This document shows positions 48,421 to 56,446 of a stretch of 64,000 nucleotides of DNA, in pieces. Source of the DNA: Guyparkeria halophila (lineage in GTDB: Bacteria; Pseudomonadota; Gammaproteobacteria; Halothiobacillales; Halothiobacillaceae); contig NZ_CP140153.1 in NCBI RefSeq assembly GCF_034479635.1, positions 379,501-443,500 of the forward strand, written 5' to 3'. Below the pieces are notes generated by a model that did no database searches, had not been told where the DNA came from, and saw only the letters and a list, made by a program, of their open reading frames with translations. Position 1 is the stretch's first letter. Every line of letters begins with the position of its first letter. A program made the translations under genes and the position numbers.

Positions 48421-48768
48421 TCAGGCCGGGCAGGCGGCACCGGGGCGCTCGCCCATGGCGGTCAGACGCCGGCGGTCTTCGACAAAGGCGGGGTCGTCCT
48501 GCATGCCGGCCAGGGCCTCGTCGAGGATCGTGTGCGCCCAGCCGGGCAAGTCCGGTGACAGGCGGTAGTCCACCCACTGGGCGCGGCGCTCGCCCTCGAT
48601 CACCCCCGCTTGGCGCAGGTTGGCCAGGTGGCGGGAGACACGGGGCTGGTCTTCGTCGACGGCGTGTTGCAGTTCGCAGACGCAGAGGGTGCCCTGCTCG
48701 GCCATCAGGAGAGCGAGGCGCAAACGAGTCGGGTGCGACAGGACGGAGAAAAGTTCGATCGGTGACAT
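48421..48768 (-). CDS. arsR: ArsR/SmtB-family metalloregulator
   Basis: A winged-helix repressor (115 residues from this start). The metal site LCVCELQHAV matches the ELCVCDL motif of E. coli ArsR, followed by QPRVSRHLANLRQAGVI (recognition helix) and WVDYRLSPDLPGWA. It should release DNA on binding As(III) or Sb(III). The open frame extends to 48795 through ATGs at 48789 and 48780. I prefer 48768 because family proteins start just before PIELF and because the upstream ATGs crowd the operator repeat. It heads the operon. Confidence 0.85.
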   Translation of the reverse strand: MSPIELFSVLSHPTRLRLALLMAEQGTLCVCELQHAVDEDQPRVSRHLANLRQAGVIEGERRAQWVDYRLSPDLPGWAHTILDEALAGMQDDPAFVEDRRRLTAMGERPGAACPA

Positions 48769-48785
48769 GGTGTATTCCATCGATG

Positions 48786-48825
48786 TCATATGCAATTAAC
48801 GGAACATGGAATATATTGCATATGA
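48786..48825. promoter_or_regulatory. Inverted-repeat operator between arsR and arsC
   Basis: TCATATGCAAT (48786-48796) and ATTGCATATGA (48815-48825) form a perfect 11-bp inverted repeat with an 18-bp AT-rich centre. It sits between the divergent arsR and arsC-like starts, the expected place for an ArsR operator controlling both directions. Binding is inferred. Confidence 0.75.
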
Positions 48826-48863
48826 AGAAGTCACCCGGTCAAGCCATTTTGCAGGAGAGTCCC

Positions 48864-49298
48864 ATGAACCAGTCCCGCCGCATCCTGTTCGTCTGCATCC
48901 ACAACAGTGGCCGAAGCCAGATGGCCGAGGCGTTTCTCAATGACCTGGGCGGTCCGGAGTTCGTGGCGGAAAGCGCGGGCGTCACCCCGCGGCCGATCAA
49001 CCCCGAGGTGGTGCAGGTAATGCAAGAGCTGGGCTACGACCTGTCCGGGGCCGAGTCGGACAGTATCTTCGACTTCTTCCGCGAGGGGCGGCTGTACGAG
49101 CAGGTGATCTACGTCTGTGAGCGCGAGGCCGAGGAGGACTGCCCGGTATTCCCCGGGGTCAGACGTATCCTGCACTGGCCGTTCCCGGACCCGGCGACGC
49201 TTCCCGGCAGCGAGGCGGAACGCCTGGAGGCGCTTCGCGGGATACGTGACCAGATCCGCAGCCGGGTCGAGGAATGGCTGCAGACCGACCGTTCCTGA
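48864..49298 (+). CDS. arsC: Arsenate reductase, low-molecular-weight-phosphatase type
   Basis: A 144-residue protein with the CX5R active loop VCIHNSGRSQMAEAF near the N terminus. A second Cys pair, YVCEREAEEDCPVFPG, is placed like Cys82/Cys89 of thioredoxin-coupled ArsC from plasmid pI258, though with one more residue between them. It would reduce arsenate to arsenite. CAGGAGAG before the ATG at 48864 fixes the start; the very long open frame upstream in this phase is a shadow of five minus-strand genes. It diverges from arsR across the operator. Confidence 0.85.
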   Translation: MNQSRRILFVCIHNSGRSQMAEAFLNDLGGPEFVAESAGVTPRPINPEVVQVMQELGYDLSGAESDSIFDFFREGRLYEQVIYVCEREAEEDCPVFPGVRRILHWPFPDPATLPGSEAERLEALRGIRDQIRSRVEEWLQTDRS

Positions 49299-49300
49299 TC

Positions 49301-49320
49301 CTGGGCCAGACTTGGCCCAG
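49301..49320. terminator. Hairpin between convergent arsC and modC
   Basis: CTGGGCCA (49301-49308), loop GACT, TGGCCCAG (49313-49320): a perfect 8-bp stem starting 3 bases after arsC. No T-run follows on either strand, so termination is plausible but not typical. Confidence 0.45.
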
Positions 49321-49333
49321 CTCGCCAGATGGC

Positions 49334-50428
49334 CTATCCCATCAGCGCCGCGCTCTTGATCAAGGCCGTGACCGGCTGGTCGGGTGCCAGCGCCAGGTGA
49401 TCGACCGTGCGACTCGTTACCTCGCTGACCAGCCGCTGGCCGTCCGTCAGTGCCAGGAATACCGCCACCCGGCCGGGGCCACTGGTCTCGATTCGCTCGA
49501 TCCGGCAGTCCACCTGGTTCTGCACCGAGATCCCCTCGACCCGCCCGCGGGCCAGGGCGACGTCGTCGCCACGCACCCGCAGGCGCCGCGGCCCGGTATC
49601 CGTCGGCCGGCCGTCGTGGGTCAGCCACAGCGTGACCGGCTCGTCGCCGCCCGTCGCCCGGGTGACGAAACGCAGTCGGTAGGGCTCGCCATCAACCGGT
49701 TCGAGGTGGCCGTCCAGCGAGGCCACCGGGCCCTCCTCGGTGAACAACGGCGAGTCGACCCGGCCGAGTGCCTCCTTGAGCGTCTCGACCCGCTCGACAC
49801 CGCCATCGGCCATGAACACCACCCGGTCGGCGAGCCGTTCGACCTCGGCCGGGGCGTGAGTGATCATCACCGTGGGGATGGCGAAATCGCGGATGACCGT
49901 CTCGAACAGGTCGAGCAGCTCGGCCTTGGCGCGCCAGTCGAGTGCGGCCAGCGGTTCGTCCATCATCAGCACTCGCGGCCGACCGATCAGCGCGCGGGCG
50001 ATGGCGATGCGTTGGCGTTCCCCCCCGGAGAGATTGCCCACCGCGCGGTCGAGCAGCGGGCCGATGCCGGTGCGCTCGATGATCTGGTCGCGGTCGATGC
50101 CCGCACCGCGGTCGGTCGGTGCCCGACTGGCGGCAAAGTCGAGGTTGCCGCGCACCGTGCGGTGGGCCAGCAGCGCGGCGTGCTGGAAGACCATGCCGAT
50201 ATCGCGGCGCTCGGCGGGCAGCGCACGGCGACCCTCCTGCCAGACCTCGTCGTGAAAGCGAAGCGTGCCGCGGGTATGGCGGTCGAGTCCGGCCATGGCG
50301 CGCAGCAGCGTGCTCTTGCCCGAGCCCGAGCGGCCGAACAGGGCCGTCACCCCGTCCGAGTCGAAGCGGAAGTCGCCGGAGGTCATCCGAAAATCGCCCA
50401 CGGTCAGGGTCAGGTTGCCTGCGAACAT
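49334..50428 (-). CDS. modC: Molybdate ABC transporter ATPase ModC
   Basis: A 364-residue ABC ATPase: Walker A FGRSGSGKSTLL, Q-loop IGMVFQHAAL, signature [15 protein letters not shown], Walker B VLMMDEPLAALD and ITHAPAEVERLADRV. A C-terminal molybdate-binding (TOBE/MOP) domain follows, with IERIETSGPGRVAVFLALT and VTALIKSAALMG. It powers molybdate import with ModB. The start at 50428 follows modB by 10 bases. ModC's TOBE domain allows product feedback in this family. Confidence 0.92.
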   Translation of the reverse strand: MFAGNLTLTVGDFRMTSGDFRFDSDGVTALFGRSGSGKSTLLRAMAGLDRHTRGTLRFHDEVWQEGRRALPAERRDIGMVFQHAALLAHRTVRGNLDFAASRAPTDRGAGIDRDQIIERTGIGPLLDRAVGNLSGGERQRIAIARALIGRPRVLMMDEPLAALDWRAKAELLDLFETVIRDFAIPTVMITHAPAEVERLADRVVFMADGGVERVETLKEALGRVDSPLFTEEGPVASLDGHLEPVDGEPYRLRFVTRATGGDEPVTLWLTHDGRPTDTGPRRLRVRGDDVALARGRVEGISVQNQVDCRIERIETSGPGRVAVFLALTDGQRLVSEVTSRTVDHLALAPDQPVTALIKSAALMG

Positions 50429-50438
50429 TGAATGCCTC

Positions 50439-51131
50439 CTAGCCCAGTCGTGCCGAAAAGCGGCGGTTGATCAGGTAAACGCCCATCAGCACCGCGAAGG
50501 AGAAGATCACCATCACCGCCGAGAGCAGGTGGGCCTGGGCGTACTCGAATGACTCGACGTGGTCGAAGATCGCGATCGAGACCATGCGCGTCTGCCCTTC
50601 GATATTGCCGCCGACCATCAGCACCACGCCGAACTCGCCCACCGTGTGGGCGAAGGTGAGCACGGAGCCCACCAGCAGCCCCTGGCGCGACAGCGGCAGG
50701 ATCACGGTAAAAAAGCGATCGAGAAAGGTCGCCCGCATCAGCCTGGCGGCGTCCAACACCTCTTCGGAGAGCCCCTGGAACGCCGACATCATCGGCTGGA
50801 CCATGAACGGCAGCGAGAACAGCACCGAACCGATCACCAGCCCGGCGAAGTTGAAGGTCAGCTGGCCGTCGAAGCCGAACAGGCCCAGGAACTCGGTCAG
50901 CGTGCCATTCGGGTTCATGGCGATGATCAGGTAGAAGCCCAGCACCGTCGGTGGCAGCACCAGCGGCAGCGAGACCAGCGCCTCGAACACCACCCGCCAG
51001 CGCGAACGCATGCGGGAAAGCCCCCAGGCGATGGGTACGCCGATGATTAGCAGCAGGAGAGTGGTCACCGACGCCACCTGCAGGGTCAGCCAGATCGGGT
51101 GGGTGTCGAGTGGTATGCCGAACAGGGTCAT
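50439..51131 (-). CDS. modB: Molybdate ABC transporter permease ModB
   Basis: A 230-residue inner-membrane permease with five or six helices. The cytoplasmic EAA-type loop is QGLSEEVLDAARLMRATFLD. LPLVLPPTVLGFYLIIAMN and TFAHTVGEFGVVLMVGGNIE are characteristic of ModB/CysW-like permeases. It forms the channel for molybdate delivered by ModA. Between modA and modB a rho-independent terminator-like hairpin occurs (51177-51218), which may reduce read-through into modBC. Confidence 0.9.
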   Translation of the reverse strand: MTLFGIPLDTHPIWLTLQVASVTTLLLLIIGVPIAWGLSRMRSRWRVVFEALVSLPLVLPPTVLGFYLIIAMNPNGTLTEFLGLFGFDGQLTFNFAGLVIGSVLFSLPFMVQPMMSAFQGLSEEVLDAARLMRATFLDRFFTVILPLSRQGLLVGSVLTFAHTVGEFGVVLMVGGNIEGQTRMVSIAIFDHVESFEYAQAHLLSAVMVIFSFAVLMGVYLINRRFSARLG

Positions 51132-51176
51132 TTGTCTGCGTTCCAGTTCTTGGTCGGGGAACCGCTTTCCCTTGTC

Positions 51177-51218
51177 TAAAAAACGGCGCGACCCCCGAGT
51201 CGTTCCGGGGGGCGCGCC
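51177..51218 (-). terminator. Rho-independent terminator between modA and modB
   Basis: On the minus strand GGCGCG (then CCCCCCGG) pairs with (TCGGGGG)TCGCGCC around an AACGAC loop, followed by GTTTTTT. It lies in the 114-bp gap after modA, inside the presumed mod operon. Confidence 0.85.
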
Positions 51219-51245
51219 AAGGGCTCCGGGAGGGAGTCTAGGAGG

Positions 51246-52022
51246 TCAGTGTGTGTCGTAGCCGAACTTCCGGATGATGGCCGCGCCCTGCTCGCTGCGA
51301 ACGAAGGCCAAAAAGTCGTCGACCACGTCAGGGTGTTCGCTGCGGGTCAGGGCCGCCGCACCCTGCTGGATCGGATCATAGTCCTCGGCCGGCGGCATCC
51401 AGGTGTGGCCCTTGCCTGCCACCGGGCTTTCTGGATCTCGCAGTTGCGACAGGGCGACGAAGCCCAGCTGGGCATTGCCGGTGGTGACGAACTGGAAGGT
51501 TTGCGTGATGCTCTCGCCGGTCGCGATCTTCCCTTCGTCGCGATAGCGCTGGTAGAGATCGCGCTTTTCCAGCACCTGCTGCGCGGCAAGCCCATAGGGT
51601 GCGGCCTTGGGGTTGGCCGCGGCAAGATAGCGGAAGTCGCCATTGGCCAGGATTTCTTCCGCGTTCTCATCGACTGGCAGGTCGAGGCTGAACAGGGCCA
51701 GTTGTCCCTGGGCGTAGACGAAGAAGTCCCTCGCGTCACCGGCCTCGACCAGGAGTTCCGGGCGTCCCGTGTCGGCAGAGAAGTAGGCATCGAACGGCGC
51801 ACCGTTCTGAATCTGCGCGAGCAGTTTGCCGGACGGGCCGAATGAGAACCGCACGTCGTGACCGGTCTTCGCTTCCCAGGCCGCGCCGATCTCCTCGGCC
51901 GCCTTGGTGAAGTTCGCCGCGATGGCGACGGTGATGGTCTCGGCCTGCGCGATCATTGAGGCCAGCAGGCTGCCGCCGAGCACGGCGGTGGCCAGGGACG
52001 TCTTCAGGGTCTTCTTGAGCAT
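51246..52022 (-). CDS. modA: Periplasmic molybdate-binding protein ModA
   Basis: A 258-residue exported protein. The signal peptide is LKTSLATAVLGGSLLASMIA with cleavage near QAETI. The mature protein begins ITVAIAANFTKAAEEIGAAW, then RFSFGPSGKLLAQIQNGAPF and VEAGDARDFFVYAQGQLALF, typical of ModA. It ends IRKFGYDTH, as ModA proteins do. The start at 52022 has GGAGGC 5 bases upstream; an ATG at 52034 overlaps that Shine-Dalgarno sequence. Confidence 0.93.
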   Translation of the reverse strand: MLKKTLKTSLATAVLGGSLLASMIAQAETITVAIAANFTKAAEEIGAAWEAKTGHDVRFSFGPSGKLLAQIQNGAPFDAYFSADTGRPELLVEAGDARDFFVYAQGQLALFSLDLPVDENAEEILANGDFRYLAAANPKAAPYGLAAQQVLEKRDLYQRYRDEGKIATGESITQTFQFVTTGNAQLGFVALSQLRDPESPVAGKGHTWMPPAEDYDPIQQGAAALTRSEHPDVVDDFLAFVRSEQGAAIIRKFGYDTH

Positions 52023-52097
52023 GGTTGCCTCCATGGTTGCTGCTCTCGATGTGTTGTCAGGTATATCTTGGTGGGCGCAAAAAATGCCGCCGAACGG

Positions 52098-52901
52098 TCA
52101 GCCGTCCACGCCCAGGATCACGTGGCTGGCCTTGATCTGGGCGCAGGTCTTGCCACCTTCGCGCAGCCCCAGCGTGTCGATGCTCGCGTTGGTCACCACC
52201 GCGGTCAGATGCGCCCCGCCGGGCAGGGCGACCACCACCTCGCTGTTGACCGCGCCGGTCTCGAGCCGTTCGACCGTGCCGCAGAGATGGTTGCGCGCCG
52301 AGGTGCGCGAGGCGGCGTCGCTGAGGATGACGAAGCTCGACTTGATCAGGGCGTGCACGTCACGTCCCTCGGCCAGACCCATGTCCTCGACGCTGCGGCT
52401 GGTGATCACGGCGACCAGCTCGTCGCCACCGTTCAGCGCGACCACGACCTCGCTGTTGACCGGCCCGCGCGTGATCGCCTTCACCTTGCCGGTCAGATGG
52501 TTCCTGGCGCTGGTCTTCATGTTGATCCTCCGGATCAGGTCCAGTTGATCGGTGATCTGTTCGCGTTCGAACAGGCCCAGCAGCTCGCGCTGCAGGCCGT
52601 CGAGCCGGCGCCAGGCGGCCAGCAGTTGCCGGCCTTCCTCGGTCAGCGCCGCCCCGCCGCCCTTCGCCCCGCCATGGCGGGTCGCCACCAGCGGACGATC
52701 GGCGAGATTGTTGATCGCGTCGACCGCGTCCCAGGCCGCCTTGTAGGTCATGCCGATCGCCCGGGCCGCGCCGCTGATCGAGCCGGTCTGCTCGAGCGCC
52801 GACAGCAGGCGCAGGCGGCGGTCTGAGACCTCGCCCTCACCCAGTTTCAGGCCCAGCGAGCCGGTGAACGACGCGTTATGTTTCTCACTATATATCGACA
52901 T
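52098..52901 (-). CDS. modE: Molybdate-responsive regulator ModE
   Basis: A 267-residue regulator (E. coli ModE: 262). The N-terminal winged helix has LLSALEQTGSISGAARAIGM and TYKAAWDAVDAINNL, then GGAKGGGAALTEEGRQLL. Two C-terminal MOP domains follow, each with TSARNHL: SARNHLTGKVKAITRGPVNS and SARNHLCGTVERLETGAVNS. It senses molybdate and represses mod genes. Candidate ATGs are 52901, 52937 and 52940, all with poor ribosome-binding sites; 52901 best fits family length. The first codons coincide with a ModE-box-like sequence. Confidence 0.9.
   Translation of the reverse strand: MSIYSEKHNASFTGSLGLKLGEGEVSDRRLRLLSALEQTGSISGAARAIGMTYKAAWDAVDAINNLADRPLVATRHGGAKGGGAALTEEGRQLLAAWRRLDGLQRELLGLFEREQITDQLDLIRRINMKTSARNHLTGKVKAITRGPVNSEVVVALNGGDELVAVITSRSVEDMGLAEGRDVHALIKSSFVILSDAASRTSARNHLCGTVERLETGAVNSEVVVALPGGAHLTAVVTNASIDTLGLREGGKTCAQIKASHVILGVDG
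52874..52897 (-). promoter_or_regulatory. Candidate ModE box overlapping the start of modE
   Basis: Minus strand: CGATATATA, six bases (GTGAGA), AACATAACG. The E. coli ModE site is CGnTATATA-N6-TATATAACG, so 15 of 17 fixed positions match with exact spacing. The site covers codons 2-10 if modE starts at 52901. Confidence 0.6.
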
Positions 52902-52977
52902 CGGGTGGATCGCAACGGGGTGAATCAGGGCGTTCATCATACGCCAGCGTCGGCCGGTGGCAGCGCGTGCGCCCTGC

Positions 52978-53595
52978 CTATGCCGCCGGATCGATGACCA
53001 TGAGCAGGCGGGTCGGATCGCCTCCCCGAAGCGATGGCGAACGATGCAGTAATGTCGTCGGTGCGTCGTCCTGCCATTGCTTGCCGCGCAGGAGTAGGGG
53101 CGCCCCGGTGGGTGTGTCGAACACCTCGGCGGGAGCATTGCCGGGTCGCGCGATGCCGTATTGCGTGCCCGTCCCCCGATAGGTGCAGAGTAGCCGGGCC
53201 GGCACCGCGTCGACATGGAATTTCGGGCAGGTGACCGAGTGGATCACGTTCAGTTTTAGTCGGATATCGGTGACCCGCAGGATGGCCGCGAAGCGTTTCG
53301 CGAGTGCCGCGATGTCCTCGATCAGCCACTGGCGTGACGTGGTGTCCGGCATGCCCGCGGCGTCACAGCAGGCCGTGACGGCCTCGGCAACCCCGGCTGC
53401 CGGCACGGTGAGCTGGGCCGAGGGCAGCTGGTCGAGGGGGAGCGCGGCTATCCATTCATCGAATCCGGGCGGTCGCGGCCGTTGCCACAGGACGGCGGAG
53501 ACCCCCGCATCGTGGATCGTGGCGAGGCCCTCGGCGTGGCCGGTCACCGTCACGCGCGGGCTCGTCGCTCGCTCGAGGGTGGCCATGTCGTTCAT
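52978..53595 (-). CDS. DUF1826 protein (zinc-regulon partner of COG0523)
   Basis: A 205-residue cytoplasmic protein matching DUF1826: [20 protein letters not shown], the central [20 protein letters not shown] with its Cys and His, [15 protein letters not shown], and LRGKQW with [20 protein letters not shown] near the end. DUF1826 genes occur beside Zur-regulated COG0523 genes in many proteobacteria, as here, overlapping by 4 bases. The Cys/His cluster suggests metal binding. The biochemical function is unknown. Confidence 0.82.
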   Translation of the reverse strand: MNDMATLERATSPRVTVTGHAEGLATIHDAGVSAVLWQRPRPPGFDEWIAALPLDQLPSAQLTVPAAGVAEAVTACCDAAGMPDTTSRQWLIEDIAALAKRFAAILRVTDIRLKLNVIHSVTCPKFHVDAVPARLLCTYRGTGTQYGIARPGNAPAEVFDTPTGAPLLLRGKQWQDDAPTTLLHRSPSLRGGDPTRLLMVIDPAA

Positions 53596-54818
53596 GCCGA
53601 CGCCCCCATGGGCAACCAGTGGGCGAAGGGATCGGGGCGGTCCGCCAGTCCGGCCAGGGCCCGCGGCCCCGGCGCGAGGTGTTCCGGCAACAGCGCGGCG
53701 TCGAGTCTGGCCGCAAGGTCAGTGCGGTCCATCCCCGTACCGATGAACACGATTTCCTGCCGGCGGTCGCCCCAGGGTTCCTGCCAGTGCTGATCGAGGT
53801 AGGCGTGTAGCTGGGGGGAGTCGGGCCAGTGTTCCCTTGGGGCGGAGGCCCACCAGGTGCCCAGCGGCGAGACGCTCGACAGGGCGCCGGCCAGCGAGAA
53901 TTCCGCCACCAGGTCGGGCTGCGTGGCGATCCAGAAATGCCCCTTCGCCCGTATCACCCCGGGCAGTGGCCCGTTGAGCAACTCGTGGATCTTCGTCGGG
54001 TCGAAGGGTCGACGCGCCCGGTAGACGAACGAGTCGACGCCGTATTCCTCGGTTTCCGGGGTGTGTGCGGCGAATCCGTACAGTTCCTTGAACCACATGG
54101 GGTGCTGGTGCGCCTTGTCGAAGTCGAAGCGGCGCGTGTCGAGAATCGCCTCCGGCGGCACCTCGGCGAAGTCGGTCTCGATAATCCGCGCGTCGGCGTT
54201 CAGGCTGCGCACGATCTTGCGCGCAGCGTCCCTCTGCTGCGGGTCGGCGGCCGAGACCTTGTTGAGGACGATCACGTCGGCGAACTCGATCTGGTCGGTC
54301 AGCAGGTGAACGAGCGTCCGTTCGTCTTCCTCGCCGAGGGCTTCGCCGTGATCGCGCAGGAAGTCGTGGCTGGAGAAGTCGCGCAGCAGGTTGGCCGCGT
54401 CGACGACCGTCACCATGGTGTCCAGTCGGGTCACGTCGGAGAGGCTTCGCCCCGCCTCGTCGCGGAATTCGAAGGTGGCGGCGACCGGTAGCGGCTCGGA
54501 GATGCCGGTCGACTCGATCAGCAGGTAGTCGAAGCGCCCTTCCTCCGCCAGCCGACGCACTTCCTCAAGGAGGTCGTCGCGCAGGGTGCAGCAGATGCAG
54601 CCGTTGGACATCTCGACGAGCGTCTCCTCCGTGCGGGACAGCTCGTTGGCAGAGCGGACCAGGTCGGCGTCGATGTTCACTTCCGACATGTCGTTCACGA
54701 TCACTCCGACACGCAGGCCGTCGCGGTTGTTCAGCACGCGATTGAGCAGCGTCGTTTTCCCGGCGCCGAGAAAGCCGGACAGGACGGTGACGGGTAGGCG
54801 GTTATCTGTAGCGGCCAT
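53592..54818 (-). CDS. COG0523-family GTPase metallochaperone (ZigA/ZagA-like)
   Basis: A 408-residue G3E GTPase. Walker A is [19 protein letters not shown], the metal motif is [14 protein letters not shown], and [12 protein letters not shown] and [12 protein letters not shown] provide the Asp/Glu and NKxD-like elements. A CobW_C domain follows ([19 protein letters not shown]). With a Zur-box-like site 91 bases upstream and DUF1826 downstream, it probably delivers zinc under zinc starvation. The size fits the ZigA/YeiR subgroup rather than CobW of cobalamin synthesis. Confidence 0.88.
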   Translation of the reverse strand: MAATDNRLPVTVLSGFLGAGKTTLLNRVLNNRDGLRVGVIVNDMSEVNIDADLVRSANELSRTEETLVEMSNGCICCTLRDDLLEEVRRLAEEGRFDYLLIESTGISEPLPVAATFEFRDEAGRSLSDVTRLDTMVTVVDAANLLRDFSSHDFLRDHGEALGEEDERTLVHLLTDQIEFADVIVLNKVSAADPQQRDAARKIVRSLNADARIIETDFAEVPPEAILDTRRFDFDKAHQHPMWFKELYGFAAHTPETEEYGVDSFVYRARRPFDPTKIHELLNGPLPGVIRAKGHFWIATQPDLVAEFSLAGALSSVSPLGTWWASAPREHWPDSPQLHAYLDQHWQEPWGDRRQEIVFIGTGMDRTDLAARLDAALLPEHLAPGPRALAGLADRPDPFAHWLPMGASA

Positions 54819-54907
54819 CGGGAACCTCCTTTGAACAGGTGAGCTTCGAGTGATTGGATTGCGACCGGGCTAGCCTGAAGACGGGCCGACTCGACCTGCC
54901 TTTGGTT

Positions 54908-54930
54908 GCAACGTTATAACATAACATTAA
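54908..54930 (-). promoter_or_regulatory. Candidate Zur box
   Basis: GCAACGTTATA-A-CATAACATTAA matches the gammaproteobacterial Zur palindrome GAAATGTTATA-N-TATAACATTTC at 17 of 22 positions. It lies about 90 bases before the COG0523 gene, in a short AT-rich stretch. Confidence 0.7.
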
Positions 54931-54958
54931 AGGGTTGCGCGTCACCCGGCGCCCAACG

Positions 54959-56410
54959 TCAGCGCTCGTAGTCCTTGATTTGCTGGAAGGCCTCCAGCGC
55001 GCGTTCACGTGAGGTCTTGAGGCCGACGATCGGTTCGGGGTAGGTCTCGCCCAACGTCACGCCCGCGTCGGCAAGGGTCGACGGCTTCGCCTCCCAGGGG
55101 GCGTACAGGGCCTTGTCGGGCAGCTCGGCCAGTTCCGGCACCCAGCGGCGAATGAAGGCGCCGTCAGGATCGAATTTCTCGCCCTGCAGCACCGGATTGA
55201 AGATGCGGAAGTAGGGGGCGGCGTCCGCGCCGGTGCCGGCGACCCACTGCCAGCCGGCGGTGTTGCTGGGCAGGTCGGCGTCGACCAGGGTGTCCATGAA
55301 CCAGTCGGCGCCGATGCGCCAGTCGACCAGGCAGTTCTTGGTCAAGAACGAGGCGACGATCATCCGCGCCCGGTTGTGCATCCAGCCGGTGGTCCAGAGC
55401 GCCCGCATGGCAGCGTCCACCACCGGGATGCCGGTCTCGCCACGCTGCCAGGCGGCGATGTGATCGCGATCGTTGCGCCAGGGCAGGTGATCGAAGCGGG
55501 CATCGAGGTTGTCGGTTTCGGTCTGCGGGAAGTGGTAGAGCAGATTGGCACCGAACTCGCGCCAGCCGACCTCGCGCAGGAAGTGTTCCGGCCCTTTCTC
55601 ATCCAGGGCATCCGGGTATTCGCTCCGCACCCGGGCGACCACCTGGCGCGGCGAGATCTCACCGAAGTGCAGGTGTGGCGAGAGCCGCGAGGTGCCGTCC
55701 AGGTCGAGCCGATTGCGGGTCTCGTGGTAGCGCGAGATGTCGTCGAGGAACGACTCGAACCGATCCCAGGCGCCCGCCTCGCCGGGTGTCCACCAGTCGG
55801 CAAAGCCATCGGCCCAGTCGAGCGGCGGCAAAAGGCCGAGCGAATCGATCGGCTCGCCCTCGATGGCCTTGTCCACCGGTGGCAATCGTTCGGGGTCGGA
55901 AACCACCGGCCGGTCGATGCCCTCGGCGAGCAGTGCCTTCCAGTAGGGCGTGAACACCTTGTAGGGCGCGCCCTGCTTGTTGAGCACGTGCCAGGGCTCG
56001 AGCAGGTAGTTGCCGGCAAAAGACTGCGCGGCCAGTCCCTGCTCGCGCAGTGACTGCTTGACCGCCCGGTCGGTGGCGATGCCGGCCGGTTCGAGCCGGC
56101 GGTTCCAGTGCACGGCCGTGGCGCCGGATTCGGTGGCCAGGCTGGCCAGTACCTCGGTCGGTTCACCGCGGCGTATGATCAACCGGCTGCCCAATGCCCG
56201 CAGGTCGCGATCGAGCGCCGCGAGGCTGTGATGCAGCCACCAGCGACTGGCCCCGCCCCGAATAAAGCCGTCGCGGCGCGGCTGCTCGCCCTCGGGCGGG
56301 AGGATGTAGACGGGTATGATGTGCTCGGATGCCAGCGCGGCGTCGAGTGCCGGGTTGTCGGCAAGGCGCAGATCCTGGCGGAACCAGACAAGAATGGACG
56401 ATGTGGACAT
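54959..56410 (-). CDS. phrB: Deoxyribodipyrimidine photolyase
   Basis: A 483-residue photolyase/cryptochrome-family enzyme that repairs cyclobutane pyrimidine dimers with light. It starts ILVWFRQDLRLADNPALDAA (antenna domain). The FAD domain has SRLSPHLHFGEISPRQV, LREVGWREFGANLLYHFP, DAAMRALWTTGWMHNRARMI and DADLPSNTAGWQWVAGTGAD, with the conserved Trp positions. The size matches class I CPD photolyase. It ends 28 bases before the Zur-like site and is divergent from the RND operon. Confidence 0.92.
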   Translation of the reverse strand: MSTSSILVWFRQDLRLADNPALDAALASEHIIPVYILPPEGEQPRRDGFIRGGASRWWLHHSLAALDRDLRALGSRLIIRRGEPTEVLASLATESGATAVHWNRRLEPAGIATDRAVKQSLREQGLAAQSFAGNYLLEPWHVLNKQGAPYKVFTPYWKALLAEGIDRPVVSDPERLPPVDKAIEGEPIDSLGLLPPLDWADGFADWWTPGEAGAWDRFESFLDDISRYHETRNRLDLDGTSRLSPHLHFGEISPRQVVARVRSEYPDALDEKGPEHFLREVGWREFGANLLYHFPQTETDNLDARFDHLPWRNDRDHIAAWQRGETGIPVVDAAMRALWTTGWMHNRARMIVASFLTKNCLVDWRIGADWFMDTLVDADLPSNTAGWQWVAGTGADAAPYFRIFNPVLQGEKFDPDGAFIRRWVPELAELPDKALYAPWEAKPSTLADAGVTLGETYPEPIVGLKTSRERALEAFQQIKDYER

Positions 56411-56446
56411 GGACGGTTCGGTAATGGCTGCAGGGAGGAGTGGCGG

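Noticed and set aside
46077-49298. A 1073-codon open frame on the plus strand
   Set aside because: Most of it is antisense to five well-supported minus-strand genes; such frames are common in GC-rich DNA. Only its last 145 codons (arsC-like) are real.
52036-52075. Possible ModE box upstream of modA
   Set aside because: TCGATGTGTTGTCAGGTATA has only partial similarity to one half-site and wrong spacing.
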